Part shown: piece after piece, positions 7,731 to 16,843 of the stretch
Layout of the letters: each line of letters opens with the position of its first letter
How positions within the stretch are numbered: the first letter of the stretch is position 1
Assembly: GCA_965276785.1 (NCBI GenBank)
Contig: OZ255629.1
Span: 2,046,001 to 2,110,000, forward strand
Source of the DNA: LMUY01 sp965276785
GTDB lineage: Bacteria; Pseudomonadota; Alphaproteobacteria; Acetobacterales; Acetobacteraceae
DNA: 64,000 bases
Reading direction: 5' to 3'
Notes under the pieces: generated by a model
Database searches by the model: none
The model's input: the letters and a program-made list of their open reading frames with translations, nothing else
Told to the model about the DNA's origin: nothing
Translations under genes and position numbers: made by a program

Positions 7731-9419
7731 TCAGGCCTCCACCACAACCTTCCCGCGCGCACGGGCGACGCAACTCAGGATGTATCCCTTGGACAGGTCG
7801 TCATCGGTGAGAGTGGATTGTCCATCCATTTCGGCTGTGCCGGAGGCGACCCGCACGCGGCAGGTGCCACACACACCGGCCCGGCAGGATGATCGGATCT
7901 CGACTCCCGTGAACTCCGCCACGTCCAGAATGGAGTCGTCCGGGCCTGCCGCCGAGGTCACGTTGGATGTGCTGAACAAGATGCTGGCGGGTTGATCCGC
8001 TGCGATCCCTCCGTCCAACCGTGCCAGCGTTGCCGGCGCAGAATCTCGCGTCGCGGTCGGCGGCGCAGGAGCCCTCTCCGTTTGCTCACGCTTGTCGCTC
8101 CGGCTTGGCAGAGCGCGCGGCGAAGCGGCCGGCGCAAAGCTTTCCGCATGGTAGCGATGGGGTGGATGACCCAGCACGCCCAGCATGTCTTTTACAGCTT
8201 GCATGAAGCTGGCCGGCCCACACGTGAACACCTCTCGCTCGGCCACGTCCGGCACCATAAAACCAAGTACGCCGGCATCAAGCCTGCCCACCAGACCTTG
8301 CCACCCATGCCCACGCGCATGCGCTGAGGGCAGGATGAAAAGTTTCAACGCTCCGCCGAATTGGGCGCTTAGCTGGAATAGCTCACGCTTGAAGATGATG
8401 TCTTCTGGAGAGCGCACGCTGTTGATGAAGCAAATATCGCGATGGGGCGATGTGTCCGCCAAATACCGCAACATCGACATCACCGGCGTCACTCCGCTTC
8501 CGCCAGCAATCAGCAGCAGCTTCTCGGTCGCATGGTTGATGCACGTGAAATCGCCATGCGGGCCGCTCACCATGCATTGCATGCCCTCGTGCATAGTGTC
8601 GTGCAGCCACCTCGAGGCGACACCATCCTCCAGCCGCTTGATGGTGACGGTGAGGATCGTGGGCCGGGAGGGTGAAGAGGAGATGGTGTAGGAGCGTCGC
8701 ACGTTGCGGCCATCGATCGTCAGTTCAAATGTGACGAACTGGCCTGGCTTGTAACGGAATATGCAGGCCGGCTCTGCAACGAAGCTGAAACTTTTCACGT
8801 CAGCCGTTTCGCGCACCACACTCACGCATCGAACGGCCGTCCGTCCGCGAACCCACTCGCCTGACGCGACAATGTCGGCCGGCAGTTTAGGCGCGATCTT
8901 TGTCGGCGGCTCGGCCGCGGTAATCACCGGGGTGGCCAACGGTTCCGACAAGAGCCGCGTGACATCCGCCCATGCCTTTCGGCGCATTGCGCTACCGGCG
9001 GGGCTGCCACGGGACAGCAATGATCTCTCCGCGGGAGAAAATCTCTTGATAAACTCAAGCAATCCATCGCGCAGCGACGCCGCATCGTCCTCCGCCCGGC
9101 CCTTGACTACGGTGGTCAGCCCGCGTGCAACACTCGCAAGGCTGCCATCTATGTCGGACGCCATATAAGCAGCCCAAAGCTCAGAGTAGATCGCGCGAAG
9201 CACCGGCAAGGCCGCTCGCAGATCGACATGGCTTGCCCAGCGGGCATCCATGGTCAAGCGCAGCAGAACACGGACTTCCTGCGGCGTGATGTCGCGGTCG
9301 CAGTCGCTGAGACAGATGAACAGCGTGAACAGCAACGATGCAATGGGGCGGAGGTCGGGCTCGGCTTGCTTATCCAGCTGCGGCTTCACGCTTGTCAGAT
9401 TGTCCGAAGTAGCGGTCAT
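7731..9419 (-). CDS. FAD/NAD(P) ferredoxin reductase with N-terminal TerB-like helical domain and C-terminal plant-type 2Fe-2S domain
   Basis: This 562-residue fusion has three parts. Residues about 20-130 are helical (ITPQEVRVLLRLTMDARWAS) and resemble TerB-like domains. Residues about 190-410 form a ferredoxin-reductase module with the FAD motif RRSYTISSSP, the nucleotide motif GGSGVTPVMS and the C-terminal CGP (FTCGPASFMQ). After a Pro/Ala linker, residues 496-562 carry a plant-type ferredoxin with Cys512, Cys517, Cys520 and Cys550 (C-X4-C-X2-C...C). It should move electrons between NAD(P)H and a partner through FAD and 2Fe-2S. Its ATG overlaps the stop of the membrane Fe-S protein by 4 bases (ATGA), so the two very likely work as one electron-transfer unit. 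No signal peptide: cytoplasmic. Confidence 0.88.
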   Translation of the reverse strand: MTATSDNLTSVKPQLDKQAEPDLRPIASLLFTLFICLSDCDRDITPQEVRVLLRLTMDARWASHVDLRAALPVLRAIYSELWAAYMASDIDGSLASVARGLTTVVKGRAEDDAASLRDGLLEFIKRFSPAERSLLSRGSPAGSAMRRKAWADVTRLLSEPLATPVITAAEPPTKIAPKLPADIVASGEWVRGRTAVRCVSVVRETADVKSFSFVAEPACIFRYKPGQFVTFELTIDGRNVRRSYTISSSPSRPTILTVTIKRLEDGVASRWLHDTMHEGMQCMVSGPHGDFTCINHATEKLLLIAGGSGVTPVMSMLRYLADTSPHRDICFINSVRSPEDIIFKRELFQLSAQFGGALKLFILPSAHARGHGWQGLVGRLDAGVLGFMVPDVAEREVFTCGPASFMQAVKDMLGVLGHPPHRYHAESFAPAASPRALPSRSDKREQTERAPAPPTATRDSAPATLARLDGGIAADQPASILFSTSNVTSAAGPDDSILDVAEFTGVEIRSSCRAGVCGTCRVRVASGTAEMDGQSTLTDDDLSKGYILSCVARARGKVVVEA

Positions 9420-12400
9420 CCGGTCACGGCCTCGATGGTCCCGCGGCGTTGTGGCTCTGACGACACCGGGGCCGAGTGAGCTTGCATCGCATCCATGGCC
9501 GGGTCGGACGCCACCTCGCTTGTCACCGCGAGGATGACGGCAAAGTCAGACACCACCTGCACGGTGGTCAAGCGCGAAGAACCCGCCATTCGAGCCCACT
9601 CCCCCGTGGTAGCGGTGGTTACATCCGCCGCGTCGGGTATGACAGTGCCTTGCTGGGGTTTCGTTTCATGAAAACGGCCGACGCGCACGAAATAGGCTTC
9701 ATCCGCAGCATCGCCGGCTTGGAAGAGCACGGCCTGGGCAGAATAGCGCCGCAGCTCGGAATGCTGCGCTGCGCGCGACAGCGTCGCCAGGTCAGCGCCT
9801 TTGAACAGCGCGGACGCGGCCAGCCAAAGCATTCGCGTTACCGAATCACTGTTCTGTACGCGATAGGGCGCGCGTCCGTGGGCAGGCTGTATCAGCATCG
9901 AAGGCCCTTGTTCCGGCGGTTCGCTGAAACTCAGCTCGGCCGAGCTTTCGAGCAGCATCGAGGTTGCGTTGAGTTCGACACCGTTCAGGAAAATCGACGC
10001 CGCATCGAGTCGGATTAGCCGCAGTCCATCGACCTCCTTCTGCAGCATGAGATGATACGGCGCCACGTTCATGTGGTTGATGACGGCGCGATTGCCCATG
10101 GCGCTGCCGATCGTCAACGAGGCCGCGTCAAACCGGACGAAGCGCTCCGGCCTGCCGGGATGGCGTACGGTTATGCGGATCTCGTCCGCAGCCTCCGGCG
10201 CGCCGGCCTCCTCATCATAAGCGCTTAAGTTGACCAGCGTTTCCGACATCATCCAGTCGTCGGACCACTTGCTTTGATCCCGCAATTCGGCAGCCAGCGC
10301 GCGGGCGAGATCTATCTGCAAGCGCGCGGACGCACTTAAGGCGAGTGCTGCGCTGCCCGGCTCATCGTCTTGCAGCAGACACCGCAAACAGGCCTCCATG
10401 TCACGGCTAGCAGTCACCACATCATGGTAGCGATAGGACACGCCGATGTCTGGATGGCCAAGCGACATGTCCGGCGCCTTGCCCATCAAAACGGCGGCGA
10501 CCGCAGGGTGCAGGGCGTCGCGCCAAGTTTTGGAAGAACGCGTGTTGATGGGGCGCTGCAACATCGATCGGCAGCACTCGCCGTCGATCGCCACCATGGA
10601 TGCTGCGTAGCCGGCCGAGTGAGCAACGGTGCCTAGCCCCGCAACCAATCCCGTCAAACTTTGCACGGTCGTCGCGATACGGGTTGCTAGGCGCCGAACG
10701 AGCAGCGCTTCTAATTCCGGCAGGAAGGTCTCGTCGAGATCACTGGACTGCAGACAAAAGCGCGCCGCCGCAAGATCCTTCAATTCGGTCAGCTTCGTTC
10801 CAATTCGCTGAGCAACCAACCCGTTTTCACCGGCAAGCCAATCCAGCATTGCTTGGTGTTCGAACTCGGTAATCTGCAGGCTGGCGCGAAGCAGGCGGAT
10901 CAGGGATTGCGTCTCCGGGTCCTCAACCACTGTGGGGATGGAGCGGCCCGACGCGACATGCCCGGCAATGGCACCTCCAACAATCTCGTAGTAGTTCCGG
11001 ACGCATCGTGCCTTCTCCTGCGCCGTAGCCGTCTTCGCGTCGAAGTTGGTGTCGCCGGCGACGCCCATCTCCTCGACCATGCGGGTGTGCTCCGCCTCGG
11101 TGACGCCCATCTCCGCGCGCAATTCAGCCAAAACGTCGAGGAACCAAGCCGAACTGGTCTTGCCGGTGCTAATGGCGTCCTCTAGCAGATTGCGGTAGGC
11201 GGTGAGGCGCTGCTCCCGAGAGACGGCAGGCAGAACCTTGCTGAAAACGTAGATCTCGTCCGGCCGCAATTCATCGAGCGAGCGACCCTCAAAATACTGC
11301 CCGACATCCACCTTGAGCTTGCGCAACTGCTCAACCAGCCCCATGGCGAGACTTTCACGCCGATATTTGAAGGGCGTGCGAGCTAACGTCTGCCACAGCC
11401 AAGTGGTGCTAACAGCGATGATCAAAACGTCGATCGCGTGCATGGCGTAGGCTGGCAGCAAAGCCAAATTTGGTCGGCCTCCGAACAGGTAGAAGCAGTT
11501 GAACGAGAGGAAAGCCGTGACTGCCAAGCAGTGATTGATGGTCTCGGCATTGGAGTGGCGGACGCGGCGCACCCGTATGCTGCGGTAGGCCAACTCTAAC
11601 ATACGACCAAGTAATAGCGACAAGCCGACGCACGCAGAAAGAAACAGCGGGGCGGCAAGGAACTTCGGGACTGGGATCGGTCGATCACCGAAGAAGAGGC
11701 CAGGATCGAGCAGGTGGCCGATTACGCCGGGCTCATGCGTCCAAACACCCGAGAAGTAGTAGTCCCAATTGCCTGCCTGGACGAAGTAGTAGCCATAGAA
11801 CCCGAGGACGAGGCCGGGGAACATGTAATAAACGTTCCGCCGCGGAAGGCTCTCGATTGTGTCCCAGTATGATCGCTCGAGATCGATGTCGCCGCAATGC
11901 AGCTTGCAGGCGACACAGGCGATCTTATCACCTCCAGACACGCCTCCGCCTGCCGTTCGGCAACTAGACTGCGGCGTGGCTGTGCGCTGCAGATGCGGCG
12001 CACTCTCGAGCAGACCGCGCGGCTCAGTGTAAATCCGCTGCACGATGTTTGCCGGGCAGAAGTAATTGCACCAGGTTTTGCCGTCCCACAGGTATCCGGT
12101 TGTGACCGCCGCTGCGATAACTCCAAGCAACGCGACGGCTAGAGCCGTGCGATTGCTATTGATGATCAGCAGTCGCGCGGTCAACCCGGTGAACAGGACG
12201 GCGAACTGCACATACCAGGCGTTGTGCTCCAACCAACTATCATGACCGATGAGCCAGCGGAGCTTTTCCGGCAATCCCGTGCTCCGCTGAACGACACTTC
12301 GCGAGCGCTGCATACCGAAGTAGCGCGGCAACTGCGATGCAAAGGACAATGGGCAGACCCGCCGCCAGGCTTCGTGCCCAAAGACGAGTAGGAAAATCGG

Positions 12401-12685
12401 CACCACCGGCACAATCATCGTCCAGAAAACACGATTACCCAGCGGATAGGGCTTCAATTCTAGAAGCTGCTTCCGAAGCAAAAAGGTGGAGGATTGTAGA
12501 TGAAACGGACTCGCCAGCGCGGCGGGGTCGGTCCATGCCGCGGAGAACGGGTCCCAAAACAGCGAGCCGATCAGCACGAACCAGCCCAGCAGGAGCACGG
12601 CGCGCACCACACGCGCCTTACGTTCTGCGATCTTAGCGAACATCGGGCATGTCGCGGTGGCGGTGTTGCAGCCTGCAGCGGACAA
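9416..12685 (-). CDS. Polyferredoxin-like membrane protein fused to FHA-like and cyclic-nucleotide-binding-like domains
   Basis: A large protein of up to 1089 residues. Residues about 25-430 hold several membrane helices and Fe-S-type cysteines as in NapH/FixG/NosR-like proteins: CPLSF (Cys111), CNYFCP (Cys206, Cys210) and CVACKLHC (Cys257, Cys260, Cys264). Residues about 440-830 are soluble and helical. Residues about 834-935 look like an FHA domain (LTIGSAMGNRAVINH, VAPYHLML, FLNGVEL). Residues about 950-1060 resemble a cyclic-nucleotide-binding domain (LFQAGDAADEAYFVRVGR), though weakly conserved. It is co-translated with the flavin/2Fe-2S reductase. I infer a regulated transmembrane electron-transfer protein. 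The start is uncertain: the first frame codon is TTG at 12685, and the ATG at 12643 (MFAKIAERKARVV) may be real. Confidence 0.8.
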   Translation of the reverse strand: MSAAGCNTATATCPMFAKIAERKARVVRAVLLLGWFVLIGSLFWDPFSAAWTDPAALASPFHLQSSTFLLRKQLLELKPYPLGNRVFWTMIVPVVPIFLLVFGHEAWRRVCPLSFASQLPRYFGMQRSRSVVQRSTGLPEKLRWLIGHDSWLEHNAWYVQFAVLFTGLTARLLIINSNRTALAVALLGVIAAAVTTGYLWDGKTWCNYFCPANIVQRIYTEPRGLLESAPHLQRTATPQSSCRTAGGGVSGGDKIACVACKLHCGDIDLERSYWDTIESLPRRNVYYMFPGLVLGFYGYYFVQAGNWDYYFSGVWTHEPGVIGHLLDPGLFFGDRPIPVPKFLAAPLFLSACVGLSLLLGRMLELAYRSIRVRRVRHSNAETINHCLAVTAFLSFNCFYLFGGRPNLALLPAYAMHAIDVLIIAVSTTWLWQTLARTPFKYRRESLAMGLVEQLRKLKVDVGQYFEGRSLDELRPDEIYVFSKVLPAVSREQRLTAYRNLLEDAISTGKTSSAWFLDVLAELRAEMGVTEAEHTRMVEEMGVAGDTNFDAKTATAQEKARCVRNYYEIVGGAIAGHVASGRSIPTVVEDPETQSLIRLLRASLQITEFEHQAMLDWLAGENGLVAQRIGTKLTELKDLAAARFCLQSSDLDETFLPELEALLVRRLATRIATTVQSLTGLVAGLGTVAHSAGYAASMVAIDGECCRSMLQRPINTRSSKTWRDALHPAVAAVLMGKAPDMSLGHPDIGVSYRYHDVVTASRDMEACLRCLLQDDEPGSAALALSASARLQIDLARALAAELRDQSKWSDDWMMSETLVNLSAYDEEAGAPEAADEIRITVRHPGRPERFVRFDAASLTIGSAMGNRAVINHMNVAPYHLMLQKEVDGLRLIRLDAASIFLNGVELNATSMLLESSAELSFSEPPEQGPSMLIQPAHGRAPYRVQNSDSVTRMLWLAASALFKGADLATLSRAAQHSELRRYSAQAVLFQAGDAADEAYFVRVGRFHETKPQQGTVIPDAADVTTATTGEWARMAGSSRLTTVQVVSDFAVILAVTSEVASDPAMDAMQAHSAPVSSEPQRRGTIEAVTG

Positions 12686-12924
12686 TAACCACTGTCTGCG
12701 CAGGAGATAGTTGCTGGGTCAAATGAGCAATCAATCGTCTCTCCTGGGAAGTATCCCGCTCGTGGCAAGGCATCGTCGCTGCGTCCCGTTGAAGGCTGCA
12801 AATAGGTTAACGAGACCATCTTTAGGCGCGGTAATCAGTCGGTACACAGATAGCGACCGCCGCTCCCGACCAAACACACTGCTAAAGATGGGTCTTGAAC
12901 ACGACAGATTGGCCTCATTGATCA
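12686..12924. other. Intergenic region between response regulator and membrane Fe-S gene
   Basis: These 239 bases separate the regulator gene from the membrane Fe-S gene and should contain the promoter of the latter. A minus-strand reading frame of 66 codons (12731-12931, first residues MVMINEANLSCSRPIF) starts across the regulator's stop codon (GGTGATGA). I see no family signature or strong ribosome site in it, and I do not call it a gene. No clear palindrome or terminator hairpin was found. Confidence 0.4.
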
Positions 12925-13857
12925 TCACCAAACCTTCGTAAACCGCGAAAGGCTCTTCCGGATACTCGTTACCATACCTGGCTCGGCACCCCGTTCTCCC
13001 GACTGCGGGACAGCAGGTATGATTTTGTCTGTAACCGGCATCATCACGAGACGGCGATTATGTTCCTGAAGCGCCGCCCCGACCGCCACCCGAAACACAT
13101 TGGGTTGAATCGGTTTCATCGCAAAACGATAGATTTTAGCATTGTTGATCATCTCAATGATGACATCAGTCTCGATCGATTGCGCGATGAGCACTATGGT
13201 GATGGAAGGCTCTCGTTTGGCCAGGTCTGCCAGCATTGCAGCCCGCTCGCGGTCCTCAGTTTTGTAGTCGGCGATGATCACGCCAATGTTCTTGACAGTC
13301 CGGCTTATATCGAGTGCCTCTTCAACGTCACGCGCCGTGATGATAGTGTAATCGTCACCGAACATCTCCATCACCTCATGTCGGTCATTCGCGAGCCCGT
13401 CAAACGAGAGCAGCATGACCGCTTTAGCCAGAGGTGTGCCATCGATTGCTGGGAGTTCCCTGCTAATTCCGACGACTTGCCTCGCCTCGGCAGCGGTCCG
13501 GACTGCATCAGCTAGGACTTGTCTTATCTCGTCCTGATTCCAGGGCTTGTTGAGGAACCGAAAGACCTCACCCTCATTCACCGCACCGATGATCGCGACC
13601 AAGTCGGAGTAGCCGGTGAGCAGGATGCGGACCGTCTCAGGCCATTGCCGGCGAGCCTTCGACAGTAGTTCGATGCCAGTCATTTCCGGCATGCGCTGAT
13701 CGCTCACCAACACGTCGATCTCGTGCTCGGCCATGATTTCGAGGGCACGCTCGCCGCGGACGGCGGTGAAGACCTCGTAGGTGTCGCGGAACATCATCCT
13801 TAGGAGTCGGACGATACGTTCCTCGTCGTCGACGAACAGGACTTTCGGTCGGGTCAC
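12925..13857 (-). CDS. Response regulator with two tandem receiver domains, second one degenerate, no output domain
   Basis: The first receiver (residues 1-125) is canonical: acidic pair Asp10/Asp11, phospho-acceptor Asp53 (VSDQRMPEMTG), Thr81 and Lys104 (FLNKPWNQ). The second (about 145-265) keeps the fold pattern (KAVMLLSFDG, IIADYKTED with Asp197, RFAMKPI with Lys248) but has lost the usual acidic pocket, so it may not be phosphorylated. The tail (about 265-310) is basic and has no recognised DNA-binding or enzymatic output domain. The GTG at 13857 follows a strong GGAGG. It lies 14 bases after the sensor kinase gene and is its evident partner. Output is probably by protein-protein contact, perhaps with the Fe-S proteins encoded next (inference). 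Confidence 0.87.
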   Translation of the reverse strand: MTRPKVLFVDDEERIVRLLRMMFRDTYEVFTAVRGERALEIMAEHEIDVLVSDQRMPEMTGIELLSKARRQWPETVRILLTGYSDLVAIIGAVNEGEVFRFLNKPWNQDEIRQVLADAVRTAAEARQVVGISRELPAIDGTPLAKAVMLLSFDGLANDRHEVMEMFGDDYTIITARDVEEALDISRTVKNIGVIIADYKTEDRERAAMLADLAKREPSITIVLIAQSIETDVIIEMINNAKIYRFAMKPIQPNVFRVAVGAALQEHNRRLVMMPVTDKIIPAVPQSGERGAEPGMVTSIRKSLSRFTKVW

Positions 13858-13871
13858 AAAACCTCCTCTAC

Positions 13872-15671
13872 CTACACGGCAACAGCATTGCGGGCGGAAA
13901 TCTGGTCTGACTTCACTGGACTTACCGGCAGCAAAACGGAGAGGGTCGTTCCTTCTCCGATCTTCGTATCCACCAGAAGCTGCCCGTTATGCGCCCTGAC
14001 GATGCGGTAGCATATCGATAATCCAAGCCCCGTTCCCTCGCCCGAGTTTTTGGTTGAGAAGAACGGGTCAAAGATATGGGTCAGCACATCGTCCGGAATG
14101 CCGGTGCCGTTATCGGAAACGTCGATCCTGACCATTGTATCGCGCTCGAGACCGATGCGGACGGTCAGTATCCCCCGGCCATCTCGGGCCTTCATGGCGT
14201 GCACGGCATTGCTGATCAAGTTGAGGATAACCTGCACGATCTGCGACGGAGCGCAGCGCACTTTAGGTACGCTGGCGTATTGGCGTTGGACTTTCGCGAC
14301 GTGTTTGGCCTGATGGCTCGAGATGGTCAGCGCCGAGTCAGCGAGTTCGGCGACCGACACAGCGTGAACCTCAGCCTCGTCCCGCCGACTGAAGTTCTTG
14401 AGCGACTGAACCAGGTCCGCGATGCGTTCAACCCCGTGCACCCCGTCGCCGATAAGAGTACGGATATCATCAAACAAGGAGCTGTCAGTGTGCTGGTCAT
14501 GCTCGGCCAGTATTGTAGCGAATTCGACTTTGTCCTTCGCCTTGGTTAAGTTGGTCTCAAGCATCTCCTTCAGCATCTCCATCGTCGCTTTGATATACGC
14601 GAGCGGCGTATTGATCTCGTGGGCGATGCCAGCCACCAGTTGGCCAAGCGAGCACATCTTGGCCGTTTGCAGCAGCAATGATTGTGTCTCGTGTTGATCT
14701 CGGCGGAGCTGTTGGTTTGCCTGGGCAGCCTGGAGATAGTTCTGCCGCAGCTGCAAACCGAGCGCGGCAATCTGCGCCACTAGGAGGGCCGCAAGGACGA
14801 CGACAAGAATTCGATAAATTTGCTGGCGGGCAGCAAGCCGATCGTGCTGCTCTACATAAACGCGACGGATTTGCTCCAGGACCGGCGCCGCCGACATCGT
14901 CCCCAATTGCACCAGGAGTGTGTTGCCGTTCTTTCGCCGTTCCAGAATGATGTTGCTGTGGAGCACAAATCTCCGGACAGTATCCGCCAGGTCCTGCGGC
15001 ATGATCGATGCCAAGCGGGTAAGTTGCCGGGATGCGGCCGTTATGTCCACAGGCTGTATTTGAGCGCCAACGATTCGCGACGCCAAGAGCATAGCCAGGC
15101 GTCCGGCATCGCTGCGCTGGTCGAGCGGCAGGTCGGATGAGTCAAGTGACTTGGCGAGAGCGTCCACTGCGACCAGGAGATAGCGCGTCGAGTTGCTGAG
15201 AATGGCAAACTGGGCTGCCACCCGGTTTCCGAGTTCGGCTTTTTTGTCGACAACAAGGCTGAGCTGCTTGGCCAACTCGGCCAAGCGCGGCAACTGATCA
15301 CTCGGAAGCGCTAGTTCGCCGCTCACCTGCGTTAGCTCCTTGCGGCCTCGCTCCATACGGTAAACCGGGGCAGTCAATTGGTCGTAGTTAGGTAGCAATC
15401 CCACTTGAACGCTCAGTATGTTGCTGGTCCACGTAGCATCCTCCTGCTCCATCCTGCCAATGATGTCTTCGATATATGCCAATTGCCCCTCGATATCCAC
15501 GAGCGTCGCGTGGTATGCAAAGCCAAGCCCAATACACACCAGGAGGATTGCTGCGAGTGCAAGCGGCTTGAATTGGCGGCGAAAGCTGAACGCCATTGAC
15601 GGCTTGGTGAATGCGTTATCATGGCGGCTGCGGTGGAACAGGGCAGCTTCTCGTTCAACGAGACGATCCAT
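13872..15671 (-). CDS. Membrane sensor histidine kinase with DAHL-like periplasmic helical domain
   Basis: This 599-residue kinase has a transmembrane helix at about 37-55, a long all-helical periplasmic region (about 56-286) resembling the DAHL sensor domain, a second helix at about 287-306, a short coiled coil, and a HisKA/HATPase core. The phospho-acceptor is His351 in AGIAHEINTPLAYI. The ATPase boxes are NLISNAVHAM (N), DNGTGIP (G1), FDPFFSTK (F) and GTGLGLSI (G2). It starts 2 bases after the cytochrome c peroxidase-like gene and is followed 14 bases later by the tandem-receiver regulator. Co-expression with a periplasmic di-haem protein suggests that it senses a redox or peroxide-type signal in the periplasm; this is inference. 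Confidence 0.9.
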   Translation of the reverse strand: MDRLVEREAALFHRSRHDNAFTKPSMAFSFRRQFKPLALAAILLVCIGLGFAYHATLVDIEGQLAYIEDIIGRMEQEDATWTSNILSVQVGLLPNYDQLTAPVYRMERGRKELTQVSGELALPSDQLPRLAELAKQLSLVVDKKAELGNRVAAQFAILSNSTRYLLVAVDALAKSLDSSDLPLDQRSDAGRLAMLLASRIVGAQIQPVDITAASRQLTRLASIMPQDLADTVRRFVLHSNIILERRKNGNTLLVQLGTMSAAPVLEQIRRVYVEQHDRLAARQQIYRILVVVLAALLVAQIAALGLQLRQNYLQAAQANQQLRRDQHETQSLLLQTAKMCSLGQLVAGIAHEINTPLAYIKATMEMLKEMLETNLTKAKDKVEFATILAEHDQHTDSSLFDDIRTLIGDGVHGVERIADLVQSLKNFSRRDEAEVHAVSVAELADSALTISSHQAKHVAKVQRQYASVPKVRCAPSQIVQVILNLISNAVHAMKARDGRGILTVRIGLERDTMVRIDVSDNGTGIPDDVLTHIFDPFFSTKNSGEGTGLGLSICYRIVRAHNGQLLVDTKIGEGTTLSVLLPVSPVKSDQISARNAVAV

Positions 15672-15673
15672 CG

Positions 15674-16807
15674 TCAGTGTTTCTGATCGTCAGCCGGACG
15701 AGCCTGCGGCTGTTCGCCCGTGAGGGTGTTCAAGAACTTCACAATGAGCGACAGGTCATGGGCTGGCGGTTCCAGCCCGAGCTGATATCGGAACATGACG
15801 CTCACTGCCTCCTCAATCGTCGAAGCCGATCCGTCGTGCAAGTAGGGTGTGGTCAGCATCACGTTGCGCAAACTCGGCACGCGGAAGACGAACCGATCAA
15901 CAGTGTCGTGCGTGACGTTGAAACGGCCGAGATCGGCATCTCGCACCACGCCTCGCCGCCGGAAATAATCTCCGGGCTCACCCACCACGCCAAACACCTG
16001 GCGGATGTTTCCACCAATATTCTGACCTTGGTGGCAGGATATGCAGCCATAGCTGCGGAATAGGTTAAAGCCTTCGATCTCCTCTGCGGTCATGGCGTTG
16101 TTTTCGCCGCGGAGATAGCGATCAAATCTGGCATTGGGCGTTGCGAGTGAGCGCACGTATAGCGACAGCGCATCAAGCAGGTTTGCCTCGGTAATACCAT
16201 CAGCATAGGCGCGGCCAAAATCGGCGGCAAAGCGCTGGTCACCTTGCAAGCGCTGGATCACTGTCATCCAATCCGCAGCCATCAAGCGACGATCAGTGAT
16301 GACATCGCCGATCAAGGTGCGGAGTGATTCAACATACCCCTGCCAATCGCGCAGGTAATTAAACTCGTTGTCGAATATAGAGGTGGTGTTAACGTCGAGC
16401 GGTTTGCCGTCGGCACCCGTGGAGAACGCCCGGCCTTCGGCGCCGCCATGTGTAAAACTGTGGCACGTCGTGCAGTTGGACGACCCACTTCCGGAAAGAC
16501 GATCGTCAATAAACAAGCGGCTGCCCAATGCAACTTTCCTCGGATCCAAGTTGTCCGTGATCGGCAAGGGCATGATCGGTTCGGCCGTTTGCGCACGTAA
16601 CAACGTGGCAGCCAAGCCGAGGCTTAAAGCAGTGCTGGCTGCAAGGATGAAACTAAGTCGTAAATAGCCTTGTTGTGGTCGCAATGTCGGCGATCTCCGG
16701 ACAGGTCGTAAATGCCGCTCTCCATCCGTCGGCCCGAGAATGCCATACCGCGCGAGACGGGCTGCGGTAATGCCAAAATGAAGACCCTTGTATGATGGTT
16801 TTGTCAC
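15674..16807 (-). CDS. Di-haem cytochrome c peroxidase/MauG-family protein
   Basis: The 377-residue product carries two c-type haem motifs, Cys112-X2-Cys115-His116 (CTTCH) and Cys255-X2-Cys258-His259 (CISCH). An N-terminal hydrophobic segment (about 50-71, ending LRAQTAEP) fits a signal peptide or anchor. Conserved family text includes NLDPRKVALGSRLF, DDRLSGSG, RVPSLRNVMLTTPYLHDGSA and LNTLTG. Such proteins reduce peroxide or oxidise partner proteins in the periplasm. The first 45 residues before the hydrophobic segment are unusually long, so the GTG at 16807 may be too far upstream. It is the first gene of the kinase/regulator/Fe-S series. An inverted repeat TGTCA-N8-TGACA (16802-16819) overlaps this start codon. 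Confidence 0.88.
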   Translation of the reverse strand: MTKPSYKGLHFGITAARLARYGILGPTDGERHLRPVRRSPTLRPQQGYLRLSFILAASTALSLGLAATLLRAQTAEPIMPLPITDNLDPRKVALGSRLFIDDRLSGSGSSNCTTCHSFTHGGAEGRAFSTGADGKPLDVNTTSIFDNEFNYLRDWQGYVESLRTLIGDVITDRRLMAADWMTVIQRLQGDQRFAADFGRAYADGITEANLLDALSLYVRSLATPNARFDRYLRGENNAMTAEEIEGFNLFRSYGCISCHQGQNIGGNIRQVFGVVGEPGDYFRRRGVVRDADLGRFNVTHDTVDRFVFRVPSLRNVMLTTPYLHDGSASTIEEAVSVMFRYQLGLEPPAHDLSLIVKFLNTLTGEQPQARPADDQKH

Positions 16808-16843
16808 AGCGCGATGACATGACGTCAGGTTGAAGCGTCACAA

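Noticed and set aside
12731..12931. 66-codon minus-strand frame between regulator and Fe-S gene
   Set aside because: No motif or ribosome site; treated as intergenic.
16802..16819. Inverted repeat TGTCA-N8-TGACA at the peroxidase start as an operator
   Set aside because: It overlaps the start codon rather than a promoter, and no second copy was found in this window. Only noted.
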